The notes: generated from the letters alone by a model not told the origin. Counted from the first letter of the stretch, positions 1 to 8,936 are shown. The stretch: 64,000 nucleotides of DNA from Chthonomonas calidirosea (GCA_945882415.1 CAMCWC010000002.1:248001-312000); one strand, 5' to 3'. Made by a program: numbers and translations.

Positions 1-8
1 GCGCAGCC

Positions 9-275
9 GTGTCAATGCTGGTCTCGGAGGATGAGATTCGGAATGCGGCTACTAGATTGTCAAAACTAGAGGAAGAGAAAGCCGGGCACTTTCACTGGCT
101 ACTCGACAATGGCAGCCTTGACATCATGTTTGCGATGGCGAAGAAGGACGAGCTCCACGCGACGGTTCGGCTCCGATCCGAGCCTGACTTCCTGGACCAA
201 GTTACGATTCTCTTTGTCTTGTCTCAGGCAGAGCTTCCTCGCCTTCAAATTGAGCTGCTGAATCTAGCGAAATAG
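9..275 (+). CDS. Hypothetical protein, possibly cut at its 5' end
   Basis: Small soluble protein of unknown function with mixed charged and hydrophobic stretches; no motif recognised. The frame is open to the window edge, so the GTG taken here or the ATG two codons later may be internal and the true start may lie outside. Its last 12 bases overlap the end of the convergent mlaE gene. I see no signal peptide or membrane segment. Confidence 0.5.
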   Translation: MSMLVSEDEIRNAATRLSKLEEEKAGHFHWLLDNGSLDIMFAMAKKDELHATVRLRSEPDFLDQVTILFVLSQAELPRLQIELLNLAK

Positions 276-1034
276 GAGCTGGGCGAGCAGGAAGTTGCTG
301 ATATAAATCAGCACCATGGAAATCACGACGGTGTTGGTAGTCGCCTTCCCGACGCCGACCGCGCCGTTATCGGTGCGTAGGCCCTGTTGACAGGCCACCA
401 ACGCAACGATCAGGCCAAAGAAGGGGCCTTTTATCATTCCCTTGAGGAAGTCTTCTGGCTTGAGGAATTGCTGGAGCGACTGGAGGAAGGTCGCAATGGG
501 CACGCCTTCACTGTACGCAATGAGCAGACCGCCGACAATGCCCGACCACATGCAGACCAGCGCAAGCATCGGGAGCATGATGACTCCCGCAAGGATGCGA
601 GGCACGACCAAGTAGTTGCTTGGATTTACGCTGAGCATTTTGAGCGCGTCGATTTGCTCTGTGACTTTCATGGTTCCAAGCTGGGCGGCCATGGCGCTGC
701 CACAGCGCGCGGCGACCATGATGCCTGCAAGCACGGGTCCAACTTCGCGCGTAACGGTCAGACCGACGGTTCCACCAATAAAGGGCGTGGCCCCGTACTG
801 GGTCAGGAACTTACTGAGATAGAGAGAAAGGACGGCGCCGGAGAAGAAGCCGGTCATCGAAACGATGGGCACGGATGAGAGCCCAACGAATGACATTTGG
901 TCGAGCGTTTCTTTTGCTTCGAACGGACGGCGGAACAGGCCGCGAATCGCATCGCCGAGAATAAGCGTCGTTTCCCCAACAAATTCTAAGAACGCTTGCG
1001 CCGCGGGCCAGACCAATAATCCACGGCGATCCAC
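264..1034 (-). CDS. mlaE: MlaE/YrbE-type lipid ABC transporter permease
   Basis: Inner-membrane permease of the MlaE (DUF140) family, which with an MlaF-type ATPase moves phospholipids between the inner and outer membranes. The family signature, REVGP followed by AGIMVAARCGSA and MKVTEQIDALKML, spans residues 96-133, and several hydrophobic segments follow. At 256 residues it has the normal family length. The GTG start is supported by a TAAGAT hexamer six bases upstream. No mlaF or mlaD partner is next to it: downstream lies an opposite-strand gene and upstream a divergent small gene, so its partners must be encoded elsewhere. Family assignment is secure; the lipid role is inherited from the family. 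Confidence 0.92.
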   Translation of the reverse strand: MDRRGLLVWPAAQAFLEFVGETTLILGDAIRGLFRRPFEAKETLDQMSFVGLSSVPIVSMTGFFSGAVLSLYLSKFLTQYGATPFIGGTVGLTVTREVGPVLAGIMVAARCGSAMAAQLGTMKVTEQIDALKMLSVNPSNYLVVPRILAGVIMLPMLALVCMWSGIVGGLLIAYSEGVPIATFLQSLQQFLKPEDFLKGMIKGPFFGLIVALVACQQGLRTDNGAVGVGKATTNTVVISMVLIYISNFLLAQLLFR

Positions 1035-1040
1035 AAATTG

Positions 1041-1046
1041 ATCTTA
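1041..1046 (-). promoter_or_regulatory. -10-like hexamer of mlaE (leaderless type)
   Basis: Read on the minus strand this is TAAGAT, six bases before the GTG start of mlaE. A TTGAGT hexamer (1065-1070) sits 18 bases further upstream as a possible -35. No ribosome binding site fits between the hexamer and the start, so a leaderless transcript is implied. Confidence 0.45.
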
Positions 1047-1103
1047 GCAGGTTCAGAATTTTTCACTCAATTCCGGGACTACTGCCCTAGGTACCCTCGG
1101 TTT

Positions 1104-1271
1104 ATGCTACGCAGTGTTCATGGCGCGAGTAGAAGTGGCCCGGTCATCCAGGTTCTTTTGCTTTTGGTGCTCGTGGGAACACTTGCTTTGTTTTGGATTT
1201 GGCCCCGACAGCGGCCGGCTCAACCTGTGGAGATTACAAGTTTTCCGCAAACGTCGCGCGATGCATCGTAG
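1104..1271 (+). CDS. Small single-span membrane protein
   Basis: A 55-residue protein with a basic N-terminus, one strongly hydrophobic segment (about residues 13-30) and a short polar tail; function unknown. The frame is open further upstream (a start at 1038 is possible), but the ATG at 1104 is preferred because TACCCT lies six bases before it, the same spacing seen before other genes in this window. It is divergent from mlaE and lies upstream of the histidine kinase gene. Its reality rests only on the membrane segment and the promoter pattern. Confidence 0.4.
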   Translation: MLRSVHGASRSGPVIQVLLLLVLVGTLALFWIWPRQRPAQPVEITSFPQTSRDAS

Positions 1272-1363
1272 GCTAGGATACACTTCTCTTTTTTGGGGAC
1301 TTTGGCAGATTTACGAGAAAATCCCAAATAAATCCCGATCACTTAGATACCAAAGGACTAATC

Positions 1364-3511
1364 TTGAGCTACGCTTGGAGCAATTACGCGGTACTTCCCA
1401 TCCTCAGCGGAGTCATTCTGCTGATCGTTGGGATCGCTGCAGCAAGCTACCGTAGCCAGCGTACGTCCGGGCCTGTCTTCTTTCTCGCCAGCTCGGCAAT
1501 GGTTTGGTGTTTCGGCTACGCGCTGGAACTTTGTTCGGGCAATAGTACGACCGCCAAGTTTTGGGCGAATTTTCAGTACCTTGGACTGGTTTTCCTTGGG
1601 CCCGCGATCTTACTTCTCGGCATCTACTACAGCAACGCGTTCGAAACGCCGCCCAAGTGGCTGAAGTATGTGCCGTACATCCAAGCTGCGATCTCTCTCC
1701 CGATCATCTTTGCTGATACCCGCAACCAGTGGTTCCGCCGGAATCTGAGCTTCAACAGCCTCAACGGATTCGGGAACTTGGAGTACGACAAAGGACCTTG
1801 GTATCTGATCAACCTAGGTTTAACGTACATCCAGATCATCGTTGGCGTTTTGCTGATTGCTCAGTTAGCCCTGAGCAAGAACAACCTGTACCGAAAACAG
1901 ACCCGTATCATGCTCTTCGGCGTTTTGGCGCCAGTGCTTGGAAGTGCGGCCTACGTTTGCGGATTGTCTCCGGTGGAAGGGTACGACCCAACTCCAGCCC
2001 TAATGGGGATTGCGGGAGTTGCACTGGCCGGAAGCGTCTTCCGCTGGTCGCTTTTTGATCTCGCTCCGATTGCTCGAGACTTGGTGGTTGAGCAGCTTCC
2101 GATGCCGGTTTTGGTCACCGCGGAGAACGATCGGATTATCGACGTGAACGAAGCGGCCCGAAGGATGTTTGGTCTCAAAAGCCCTCGCATGCTTGGCCAG
2201 ACGGCACTCACCACGATCAACCGCTGCGGCAAGTGGCAGGATCCTTGGTTCCTGACCGACGACCGCACGTACCAGCTTCTTCGCTATCCGGTTACGGATG
2301 CCATGGGGGACAACGTTGGCGCGGTCTATCAGTTCAACGACATGACCGAAGTTCTAGCCTACGAGCGCGAGCTGTCCTCGGCAAAGGAATACGCCGAAAA
2401 CGCCAGCGCGGCAAAGTCCCGCTTCATTGCCAACGTCAGCCACGAAATTCGAACCCCGCTCAACGGCGTTATCGGTATCGCCGAGCTGATGCAGGCTACC
2501 GAGATGAGCCGGGAGCAGCGAGGCTATGTTCAGGCCATTCAGGGCTGTAGCCGTACGCTTCTGCACGTTGTAAACGACATTCTGGACCTCAGCAAACTGG
2601 AAGCCGGAAAGTTCGAGCTGGAACGAAAGGATACGGACCTGCGCCAGCTTGTGAAAGACGTGGTTAAAGGGCACGAGGCGACCGCCACAAGCCGTGGAAT
2701 TGACTTCGTGTACGAAATGGCGAACGACGTTCCACACTTCGTCAGCACAGACCCGAGCAAGCTTCGCCAAACCCTCAACAACCTTGTCAGCAACGCAGTC
2801 AAGTTCACCGAATCCGGCCGAATTGCGGTCATGGTTCGCAAAGTCGGATCGCGCGTTGAGTTCATTGTCGAAGACACAGGCATCGGTATTCCAATTGACA
2901 AGCAAGGCCGTGTCTTCGATCCTTTCCAACAGGCAGACGCCAGTGACTCACGCGTTTATGGAGGCACGGGGCTTGGTTTGGCCATCGTCAAGCAAACGGT
3001 CGAACTGTTCAACGGCACCTTGTCGCTAGAAAGCGAGCCGGGGGTTGGAACGAAGATCACGATTTTGCTGCCGCTGGATGAGATTGAAGGCAAAGTCGAA
3101 CAGGTGCCGGAGACGCCAGACATTCACGATACGCGGGTGCTGTTGGTGGAAGACAATAACATCAACGCCCTCGTGGTTCAGCGCTTGCTGGAGCGCACGG
3201 GCTGCATCGTTGTCCACGCAGAAGATGGCTTCCGCGCGCTCGATTTGTTGCAAGAACATAACGGAGAATTCGACATTGTCTTGCTCGACTTGCAGATGCC
3301 TGGTCTCGACGGTTATGAGACCTATCGCCGCATCGCGCAAAAGTGGAAGATCCCGGTGGTTGCACTCACGGCGAACGCGAACCAGGACGACCGATTGCGA
3401 TGTATCCGGCTCGGCATGGTGGAATTCCTTACCAAGCCAGTTGCAGCGCACGACCTGTACAAGATTATCAAGCAGTTCCGTGCGCCCGCGAAAGCACGCA
3501 CTCCGGTGTAG
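1364..3511 (+). CDS. Membrane hybrid sensor histidine kinase with receiver domain
   Basis: Inner-membrane signalling kinase of 715 residues. Residues 8-230 form a seven-helix sensor region like the HisKA_7TM type, followed by a PAS-like domain (about 240-330), a HisKA domain with phospho-accepting H360 in NVSHEIRTPLN, and an ATPase domain with the N box (NNLVSNAVKF), DTGIGIP and GGTGLGLAI. A C-terminal receiver domain has acidic E596/D597, phospho-acceptor D642, T669 and K691, so internal His-to-Asp transfer is expected. The start is TTG, fixed by an AAAGGA ribosome binding site (1353-1358) at good spacing. No partner regulator or phosphotransfer protein is adjacent, and the signal is unknown. 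Confidence 0.93.
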   Translation: MSYAWSNYAVLPILSGVILLIVGIAAASYRSQRTSGPVFFLASSAMVWCFGYALELCSGNSTTAKFWANFQYLGLVFLGPAILLLGIYYSNAFETPPKWLKYVPYIQAAISLPIIFADTRNQWFRRNLSFNSLNGFGNLEYDKGPWYLINLGLTYIQIIVGVLLIAQLALSKNNLYRKQTRIMLFGVLAPVLGSAAYVCGLSPVEGYDPTPALMGIAGVALAGSVFRWSLFDLAPIARDLVVEQLPMPVLVTAENDRIIDVNEAARRMFGLKSPRMLGQTALTTINRCGKWQDPWFLTDDRTYQLLRYPVTDAMGDNVGAVYQFNDMTEVLAYERELSSAKEYAENASAAKSRFIANVSHEIRTPLNGVIGIAELMQATEMSREQRGYVQAIQGCSRTLLHVVNDILDLSKLEAGKFELERKDTDLRQLVKDVVKGHEATATSRGIDFVYEMANDVPHFVSTDPSKLRQTLNNLVSNAVKFTESGRIAVMVRKVGSRVEFIVEDTGIGIPIDKQGRVFDPFQQADASDSRVYGGTGLGLAIVKQTVELFNGTLSLESEPGVGTKITILLPLDEIEGKVEQVPETPDIHDTRVLLVEDNNINALVVQRLLERTGCIVVHAEDGFRALDLLQEHNGEFDIVLLDLQMPGLDGYETYRRIAQKWKIPVVALTANANQDDRLRCIRLGMVEFLTKPVAAHDLYKIIKQFRAPAKARTPV

Positions 3512-3571
3512 TTTCTAAGTCCTACTTGCGGAACCTGTACCCCTAGGTAAATGTCATACTGAATTGTAATT

Positions 3572-3929
3572 GGGGGCGAACGGCTTCGACAGGGCCGGTT
3601 TGACTTTCTGTTGCGAGCCGTGGATTCTCGTGGGCCACGTAAAAAACGAGAAAAAAAGTAGCTGCGAACAACAACTACGCATTCGCGGCCTAATTTAGGC
3701 CCGACGTCCGCCTCTCTCGAGCCCGTAGGGAGAGTTCCGGGTGTAAAAAAATCGGGATCGACTGGTGAGCTTCCGTCTGTAGCAAGCTAGTCTAAAATAA
3801 CCAGACTGGATGATTGCTCAGGCGGCCTCGGCAGAGAGTGACATCGAGATAAAGTACAGAGGAGACGCTCGTGGTTAATGGGAGGGCCGACGGTTTTGGA
3901 AGGGAGTTCAATTCTCCCCGCCTCCACCA
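3572..3929 (+). ncRNA. ssrA: tmRNA (one-piece, trans-translation)
   Basis: Rescues stalled ribosomes by acting as an alanyl-tRNA and then as a short mRNA. The 5' end GGGGGCG (3572-3578) pairs with CGCCTCC (3919-3925), followed by ACCA; the third pair is G-U, the identity element for alanyl-tRNA synthetase. The T arm is GGGAG-TTCAATT-CTCCC (3902-3918). The tag frame is GCG AAC AAC AAC TAC GCA TTC GCG GCC TAA (3664-3693), giving ANNNYAFAA, with a possible extra Ala if the resume codon is GCT at 3661. CCA is genome-encoded. The ends are set by the acceptor stem; the mature 5' end would be made by RNase P. Confidence 0.96.
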
Positions 3930-3978
3930 ATTTCTGTCTGGCATGGTTCTGCCTAGTCATCCGGCGACCTGAATTTTT

Positions 3979-4000
3979 CCTGAACAAGAGTTTGTTCAGG
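3979..4000. repeat. Perfect inverted repeat downstream of ssrA
   Basis: CCTGAACAA and TTGTTCAGG form a 9-bp stem with a four-base loop, 50 bases after the tmRNA. There is no T tract after it on the plus strand; a run of five T lies before it. It may end the ssrA transcript or act in processing. Confidence 0.45.
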
Positions 4001-4053
4001 CTATGCCACGCACGTATTCGTAAATCGGCGCGTCTAAACTAGACCGAGCAACG

Positions 4054-6975
4054 GTGCTTGCGATGAATACCCACGTTACACATTGTTTGTCGTTTGCGAC
4101 GATTGGCCTAGCCAGCCTGCTCATCGGCCGTCCACCGCAAGAGCCTCGGGAAATCATTCGCTTCGACCGGCCGTTCCTCTTCTCGTACCTTTCCTGGGAA
4201 AACAAGGTGAAGGTTGAAGGCGGACGGGCGGTGCTCCGAGCAACTCCTCGCGGCGGAGCGGGGACGAACATCCAGCCGCCGATTGATCTAAGTGCCGAGA
4301 CTGACCTTGTGCCCACGTTGCAGGTGAACGTTGGGACGAACAACAAGGCAAACCGAATCAAACTGATGTTGGTTGATGATGCGGAGCGTTCGGGAGCGTG
4401 GACTTTTGCACTCCCGAAATCTGGAACCGCATGGATTACGCCCATAAGTGGCGGCCCGCTCGGCGAGCCAGAAGAGCTTGGAAAGGACGCGGCAGGAAAG
4501 TCCAAGGGCACGCCAAACCTAAAGAGCCTCATCCAGTTTCAGCTACTCGGTGACTGGTCATCGGACGATGCCCTTGAGGTGGACGTGCTGAAGATCGGTG
4601 TAAGAGTGCCTGACGCCGTAGCGACAGCAGCGAGAGAGAAAGCTCGACAAGCGCAAGCTGAAGCTGCCCGACAAGCGGAAGCGGCACGGGCAGAGTTACG
4701 CACCAAATACGGAACGGTCTCAGCTCAATCACCTCGATTTTTGTCGTACTCCTTCCTTGGGCAACAGCTTGTTTGCTTGGAGCTTGAATCCGGAAAGGTC
4801 TCCGGTGCGGGTTTAGCAAAATACGTTCCTCAGGCGGGTGACGAAGTTCAAAAAGATGGGCCGAAGGTGTTCTTGGTTCGGGGCGGAAATCGGATCGGCT
4901 ACCTCATTGGCCCCAAGCGCGATTGGCTTGCGAACATCGAGAAGTTTGAAGGCGACCCGCTGATTGAGGAATACGCCGCCGACCGCAATCAGTACACGCT
5001 TGAAGGAAGCGGCGTCACGATTCGGCCGGTCGAGGTTTATCGCAAGTCTCGCCCCGTGAACGCGGCCATGCCGAGCTATGAGATGGTGCTTCGGCATCGG
5101 GTGTATCTGAAGCTGCCTTCCGCGCTTTCGCAAGGTGCCGAATACACCCTCAATTGGGGCAAGGTTAACGTCCAAGGCGGGCCGCAGAAGATCCGTTACG
5201 CGCCAGATAAAACGCAGAGCCAGGCCGTTCACGTAAACCAAATCGGATTCCGCCCGAGCGATCCGGTGAAGCGGGCTTTCTTGTCGGAGTGGCTCGGAAC
5301 CGGCGGGGTTCACAGCTTTGGTGACGCACCGAAATTCCGCGTTGTCGAAGCGGTAACGGGCGCAACCGTCGCAACCGGCACAGCCAAGTTCACTAAGAAA
5401 GCCACCGAGAAGGAGCTCATCCAGAACAAGCAGGTGAACTACAGCCTGACCGATGTTTATCGGATGGACTTCCCGCAGATCACCAAGCCGGGAACCTACA
5501 AGGTTGTGGTTGAAGGCGTGGGAACAAGCGATCCGTTTCCAATTGCCGAGAACGTTTGGCAAAAGGCATTTCGCACCCAAATGCGGGGGCTGTATCACAA
5601 CCGTTCGGGGATGGAGCTCGGCCCTCCCTACACCACCTACCGAAAGCCGCGCGACATGCACCCCGCCGATGGGCAACTTGTTTACCAATCCACTCACTCC
5701 GTCCTAGATGGGAACGAAGCGTTCGAAAAGTTGGAGAAGACCAGCACCGGCAAGCTTGTTCCCGAGGCTTGGGGTGGCTATCACGATGCGGGCGACTGGA
5801 ACCCGAGGCGCGTAACACACCTGAAGGTGACGATGGCCCAGATGGAGCTTTTCGAGCTCTTCCCGGCGTTTGGCGCTGCGGAAAGTCTGAACATTCCAAA
5901 GCCAACGAAAGCTCCGGACATCCTGAACGAAGCGCTGTGGGAGCTTGACTGCTTCCGGCGGTTGCAGCTTCCGCATGGCGGAGTTCGGTTTGGCATTGAG
6001 ACGAACGGGGATCCCATCGAAGGGGAAGTTTCTTGGCTTCAATCCATGCCGGCCTACGTGTATGCGGCCGATCCCTATAGCAGTTGGGTTTACGCGGCGG
6101 CAGCAATCCGGTTCTCGGATCTGGTCAAGCCTTATGACCCGGCGCTGTCCAAGACTTACCGGGAGAGCGCTCTCAAGGCTATGACCTGGGCGGAGGCGAA
6201 CTTGGCACCGGTGCGAAGCAAGATCGCCTGGGAGATGTGGGACGCGCGCAACCTCGCCGCGTTGCTTGTGTACCGTTCGACCAAAAACGACAAGTGGCAC
6301 AAGGTGTTTCTTGAGAACTCTGTCCTGACGAAGCCGGAGCCAAAACTGTTTGCGTATGGCACGGCGGTACAGACGGATTCAGCGTTTGTCTACGCACGGC
6401 TGCCACAGGGTCTCGGTCAGGCAGAACTCAAACTGCGCGCGAAATTGGCCTTGGAAGCGGAAGCCCAAACGGCGCTGAAGTATGCAGAAAGCAACGGATG
6501 GAACCTAACCACCAACGACGTCGGTAAGCCCGCGTTTTTGGGTTTCTACAGTTCGCCTAACGCGATTGAGGTGGCACGGGCCCACTTTCTCACTGGCAAA
6601 CCGGAGTATCTGGCGGGGACGGTTCAGGCTTGTCTCTTTTCGGGTGGCGCGAATCCGAACAACCTCACTTACACATCCGGCCTTGGCGTTCGAAGCGCGA
6701 GACCGTTTAAGATTGACTACCGAATTCCGGGCCAAGCAATTCCAGAAGGGATCACGATCTATGGGAACTGTGACTACGTTGGCTGGCCGGATAACGGGTT
6801 CTTTACCTGGCCGATTCAGTGGCATGTGAGCCGGGTTGGAGTGCCGAGCCCGTACAACTGGCCGATCCATGAGGCACTCTTCGAGACGTACTTGTATCCG
6901 GCGACCGAGGAATACACGGTGGATGCCTGGACGCCGAACGTGTTTGTTTGGGGGTACTTGGCGGCGCGGAAGTAG
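4054..6975 (+). CDS. Glycoside hydrolase family 9 (endoglucanase-type), secreted
   Basis: Predicted secreted beta-glucan hydrolase of 973 residues. A short signal peptide (hydrophobic to about residue 25) is followed by a beta-rich region (30-185) resembling a carbohydrate-binding sandwich, an Ala/Arg/Glu-rich helical linker (about 190-220), a further beta-rich part, a CelD_N immunoglobulin-like domain starting near HVNQIGFRP (about 392) and the GH9 helical barrel. The GH9 catalytic aspartates are in DAGDW (578-582), and E953 in TEEYTVDAW near the C-terminus is the probable proton donor. The start is GTG; an ATG three codons later is equally possible because no good ribosome binding site is seen. 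The gene stands alone between ssrA and a convergent small gene. Substrate preference (cellulose, xyloglucan or mixed glucan) cannot be told. Confidence 0.88.
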   Translation: MLAMNTHVTHCLSFATIGLASLLIGRPPQEPREIIRFDRPFLFSYLSWENKVKVEGGRAVLRATPRGGAGTNIQPPIDLSAETDLVPTLQVNVGTNNKANRIKLMLVDDAERSGAWTFALPKSGTAWITPISGGPLGEPEELGKDAAGKSKGTPNLKSLIQFQLLGDWSSDDALEVDVLKIGVRVPDAVATAAREKARQAQAEAARQAEAARAELRTKYGTVSAQSPRFLSYSFLGQQLVCLELESGKVSGAGLAKYVPQAGDEVQKDGPKVFLVRGGNRIGYLIGPKRDWLANIEKFEGDPLIEEYAADRNQYTLEGSGVTIRPVEVYRKSRPVNAAMPSYEMVLRHRVYLKLPSALSQGAEYTLNWGKVNVQGGPQKIRYAPDKTQSQAVHVNQIGFRPSDPVKRAFLSEWLGTGGVHSFGDAPKFRVVEAVTGATVATGTAKFTKKATEKELIQNKQVNYSLTDVYRMDFPQITKPGTYKVVVEGVGTSDPFPIAENVWQKAFRTQMRGLYHNRSGMELGPPYTTYRKPRDMHPADGQLVYQSTHSVLDGNEAFEKLEKTSTGKLVPEAWGGYHDAGDWNPRRVTHLKVTMAQMELFELFPAFGAAESLNIPKPTKAPDILNEALWELDCFRRLQLPHGGVRFGIETNGDPIEGEVSWLQSMPAYVYAADPYSSWVYAAAAIRFSDLVKPYDPALSKTYRESALKAMTWAEANLAPVRSKIAWEMWDARNLAALLVYRSTKNDKWHKVFLENSVLTKPEPKLFAYGTAVQTDSAFVYARLPQGLGQAELKLRAKLALEAEAQTALKYAESNGWNLTTNDVGKPAFLGFYSSPNAIEVARAHFLTGKPEYLAGTVQACLFSGGANPNNLTYTSGLGVRSARPFKIDYRIPGQAIPEGITIYGNCDYVGWPDNGFFTWPIQWHVSRVGVPSPYNWPIHEALFETYLYPATEEYTVDAWTPNVFVWGYLAARK

Positions 6976-6978
6976 GGC

Positions 6979-7200
6979 TCAGCCGCCGATGCGCGGGTTG
7001 CCCATCATTTTCATGATCAGTACGACATCGATGAGAACGATGGGGACAATGAACCAGATCTGGTACTCGGCAAGGAAGATGAAACCGAGAATGCAGGCGA
7101 CGAAGGCTAGGGTGTACCAACCGGCTTCTTGCCAGTAAAGTTCGCCATCCACGAGTCCCCAGATCACGAGGATCCAAAACAGGATGAACGCTAGCCCCAT
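6979..7200 (-). CDS. Small integral membrane protein, three predicted helices
   Basis: A 73-residue protein that is almost entirely hydrophobic, with three likely membrane segments (about residues 2-17, 26-43 and 46-64) and a short basic-polar tail. Function unknown. It is convergent with the GH9 gene, the two stops being three bases apart, and divergent from the next small membrane gene. Low-complexity hydrophobic composition prevents any family assignment by eye. Confidence 0.6.
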   Translation of the reverse strand: MGLAFILFWILVIWGLVDGELYWQEAGWYTLAFVACILGFIFLAEYQIWFIVPIVLIDVVLIMKMMGNPRIGG

Positions 7201-7283
7201 GGAGCTAATGTTGATCTACTTTTGGTGTTCTTTTACTTCGAATTAGGACCGACATAGGACCTATCCAGCATTGGCATTGGGCC

Positions 7284-7289
7284 TAAGAT
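7284..7289 (+). promoter_or_regulatory. -10-like hexamer, leaderless type
   Basis: TAAGAT lies eight bases before the ATG at 7298, and no ribosome binding site lies between. It supports that start over the TTG 27 bases upstream. Confidence 0.4.
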
Positions 7290-7297
7290 TATGTGTC

Positions 7298-7528
7298 ATG
7301 CGGAAGTTCTGGATTTGGTTGCGGATAACGTTCGCGGGTTTGATTGCGATCTATTGCGCGGTCGATTTGGTTCATTCCCTGTGGATCGTGGCGACGTACC
7401 CGCAGGCGATTTGTGTACCACTCGGCGGATTGTGGTTTGCCTATTGCCTGTTCCGATTTCCGGACAAACCGGTGGAAGTCCCGACCTTTGCCGTGCGGGT
7501 TTCCGATGAACAACCCGTGAAGGTTTGA
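7298..7528 (+). CDS. Small membrane protein
   Basis: A 76-residue protein with two predicted membrane helices (about 6-28 and 33-51) and a polar C-terminal tail with the pattern FPDKPVEVP. Unknown function. The ATG at 7298 is preferred to an upstream in-frame TTG because TAAGAT sits eight bases before it. It lies 43 bases before the peroxiredoxin-like gene on the same strand and could share its transcript. Confidence 0.55.
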   Translation: MRKFWIWLRITFAGLIAIYCAVDLVHSLWIVATYPQAICVPLGGLWFAYCLFRFPDKPVEVPTFAVRVSDEQPVKV

Positions 7529-7571
7529 CTTTTCGCGGAACTCATTGAAGCGACGGAGGCTTCTGAGATTC

Positions 7572-8150
7572 ATGCGCCCGATGCACTTTGTTCTCTCCCT
7601 TCCCGTTCTTGCTGCCGTGGTTGTTGCCTGCAATCGCGCGGACGGGATCAGCGATGCTGGACTGCCGCGTAGCCCGGAGGAAGTGAAGCCGATTGGCAAG
7701 GGTGGGCAAGCGCCTTCGGCGGTACTAAAGGGTTCGGACGGGAAGGCAACGAGCTTGAAGGAAGTGATCTCCGGAAAGCCGACGGTAGTCATTTTCTATC
7801 GAGGCGGCTGGTGCCCATACTGCAATATCCATCTCAAAGAACTGATTCTGGTTGAGGGTGAATTGAGGAAGATCGGCTATCAACTGATCGCGCTTTCACC
7901 CGAGAATCCCGGGGACGTGAAGGGAACGATCGATCAGAACGAACTGACTTACAAACTGTACTCGGACGTCAATGCTGAGAACAGCAAGGCCTTCGGACTC
8001 GCTTTCTCGAACAACGGGCAGGTGCTTCCCGTGCCGGCGGTTTACTTGCTCGACAAGGCCGGGAAGATCGTTTACGCACACTCGAATCCGAACTATACGG
8101 ACCGACTGAGCGGTGGCAGCATTTTGAAGGAAGCGAAAGCGAACCTCTAG
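7572..8150 (+). CDS. Peroxiredoxin-like (AhpC/TSA) lipoprotein
   Basis: Envelope-anchored thioredoxin-fold protein of 192 residues. A lipobox-like end to the signal (VVVAC, Cys at about 20) predicts lipidation, and FYRGGWCPYC carries the redox pair C81/C84 at the start of the fold, as in the peroxiredoxin-like AhpC-TSA subgroup. Later strands (LIALSPENP, VPAVYLLDKAGKIVY) match the thioredoxin-type core, so a peroxide- or disulfide-reducing role outside the cytoplasm is likely. The ATG is preceded by GGAGG at slightly long spacing; an in-frame TTG lies nine codons upstream. The stop codon overlaps the stop of the convergent gene in the shared tetramer CTAG (8147-8150). Confidence 0.85.
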   Translation: MRPMHFVLSLPVLAAVVVACNRADGISDAGLPRSPEEVKPIGKGGQAPSAVLKGSDGKATSLKEVISGKPTVVIFYRGGWCPYCNIHLKELILVEGELRKIGYQLIALSPENPGDVKGTIDQNELTYKLYSDVNAENSKAFGLAFSNNGQVLPVPAVYLLDKAGKIVYAHSNPNYTDRLSGGSILKEAKANL

Positions 8151-8860
8151 GCGATCGCGGTCTTGAGATCGCTTTCGCGGCGGATGATGCATTCAAGTCG
8201 GTCGATGACCATGGAGGATTGCTTGTTCCTTAACCTGTCGTACTCGATGGCGCGTTGGGTACTTACGAGGGACATGCCAAATGTTACGAGTGGCACGCAT
8301 AGTGAATTCGGATGCAGCTGAAATATGCACACATAGAACGCCGCGACATAGAATAAGAGGAGAACAATCGTTGATCGGACGTTGAACTTGTTTTGTGGGC
8401 TGGGTTCGGCGAGGTGGATTTGCACGAAGCCGTTGGCTGAGCGCAAAGTACAGGTTGTCATGGACCCATCCATAGAACTTGCCCACTCGGTCTGTTCCTT
8501 GGTAAACCAGAACTTGCCGTGACAATCATGTTGCCGGTTGAGATACTCGATGACTTGAACGCGAGCCTCGTTGTTTAGCTCCCCGGGCACGGTGCGAATC
8601 CATTGCTGCCGTCGACGATTGCCGGGCACTGGTTGAGGCTTGTCGTCAGATGTAAGCCTTGGAGGAGCCGCGATGCGGTCAGCCCCAACTTCGGAAATGG
8701 CCTCGGTGACGTATTCCGCTGGGACGCCGAGTTCGGCCGCCATGTCGATCAGATTTTCTTCGTGGAGCGAGGTCTGCTTTCGAGACTCGGCAGCAGCAAA
8801 TTTTTCCGCGGCCAGCCGCAGAATCTCCTCCGCCTCGTTGTCAGAAAACTGTCGCTCCAT
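8147..8860 (-). CDS. Membrane protein of unknown function with N-terminal helical module
   Basis: A 237-residue protein. The first 65 residues form a charged helical module (DNEAEEILRLAAEKF, then AAELGVPAEYVTEAIS) of the kind often placed ahead of membrane domains in poorly studied bacterial proteins. A polar middle is followed by two hydrophobic helices (about 163-205) and a short basic tail. No catalytic motif is seen. It is convergent with the peroxiredoxin-like gene with stops overlapping by four bases. Confidence 0.6.
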   Translation of the reverse strand: MERQFSDNEAEEILRLAAEKFAAAESRKQTSLHEENLIDMAAELGVPAEYVTEAISEVGADRIAAPPRLTSDDKPQPVPGNRRRQQWIRTVPGELNNEARVQVIEYLNRQHDCHGKFWFTKEQTEWASSMDGSMTTCTLRSANGFVQIHLAEPSPQNKFNVRSTIVLLLFYVAAFYVCIFQLHPNSLCVPLVTFGMSLVSTQRAIEYDRLRNKQSSMVIDRLECIIRRESDLKTAIA

Positions 8861-8936
8861 CCGATCTCTAATCGATAGAACGGGTCTGGAAAGCTAAGCG
8901 TTCCAGACGTCAATCAAAAAGGCATTAAGAGACACC

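Noticed and set aside
1038-1103. Earlier start for the small membrane protein
   Set aside because: This stretch holds the mlaE promoter hexamer and no ribosome binding site; TACCCT is correctly placed for the ATG at 1104.
3979-4000. Rho-independent terminator of ssrA
   Set aside because: The stem is good but no T tract follows on the plus strand, so it is listed only as an inverted repeat.
4813-5697. 294-residue open frame antisense to the GH9 gene
   Set aside because: Shadow of GC-rich codons; no signal, motif or start context.
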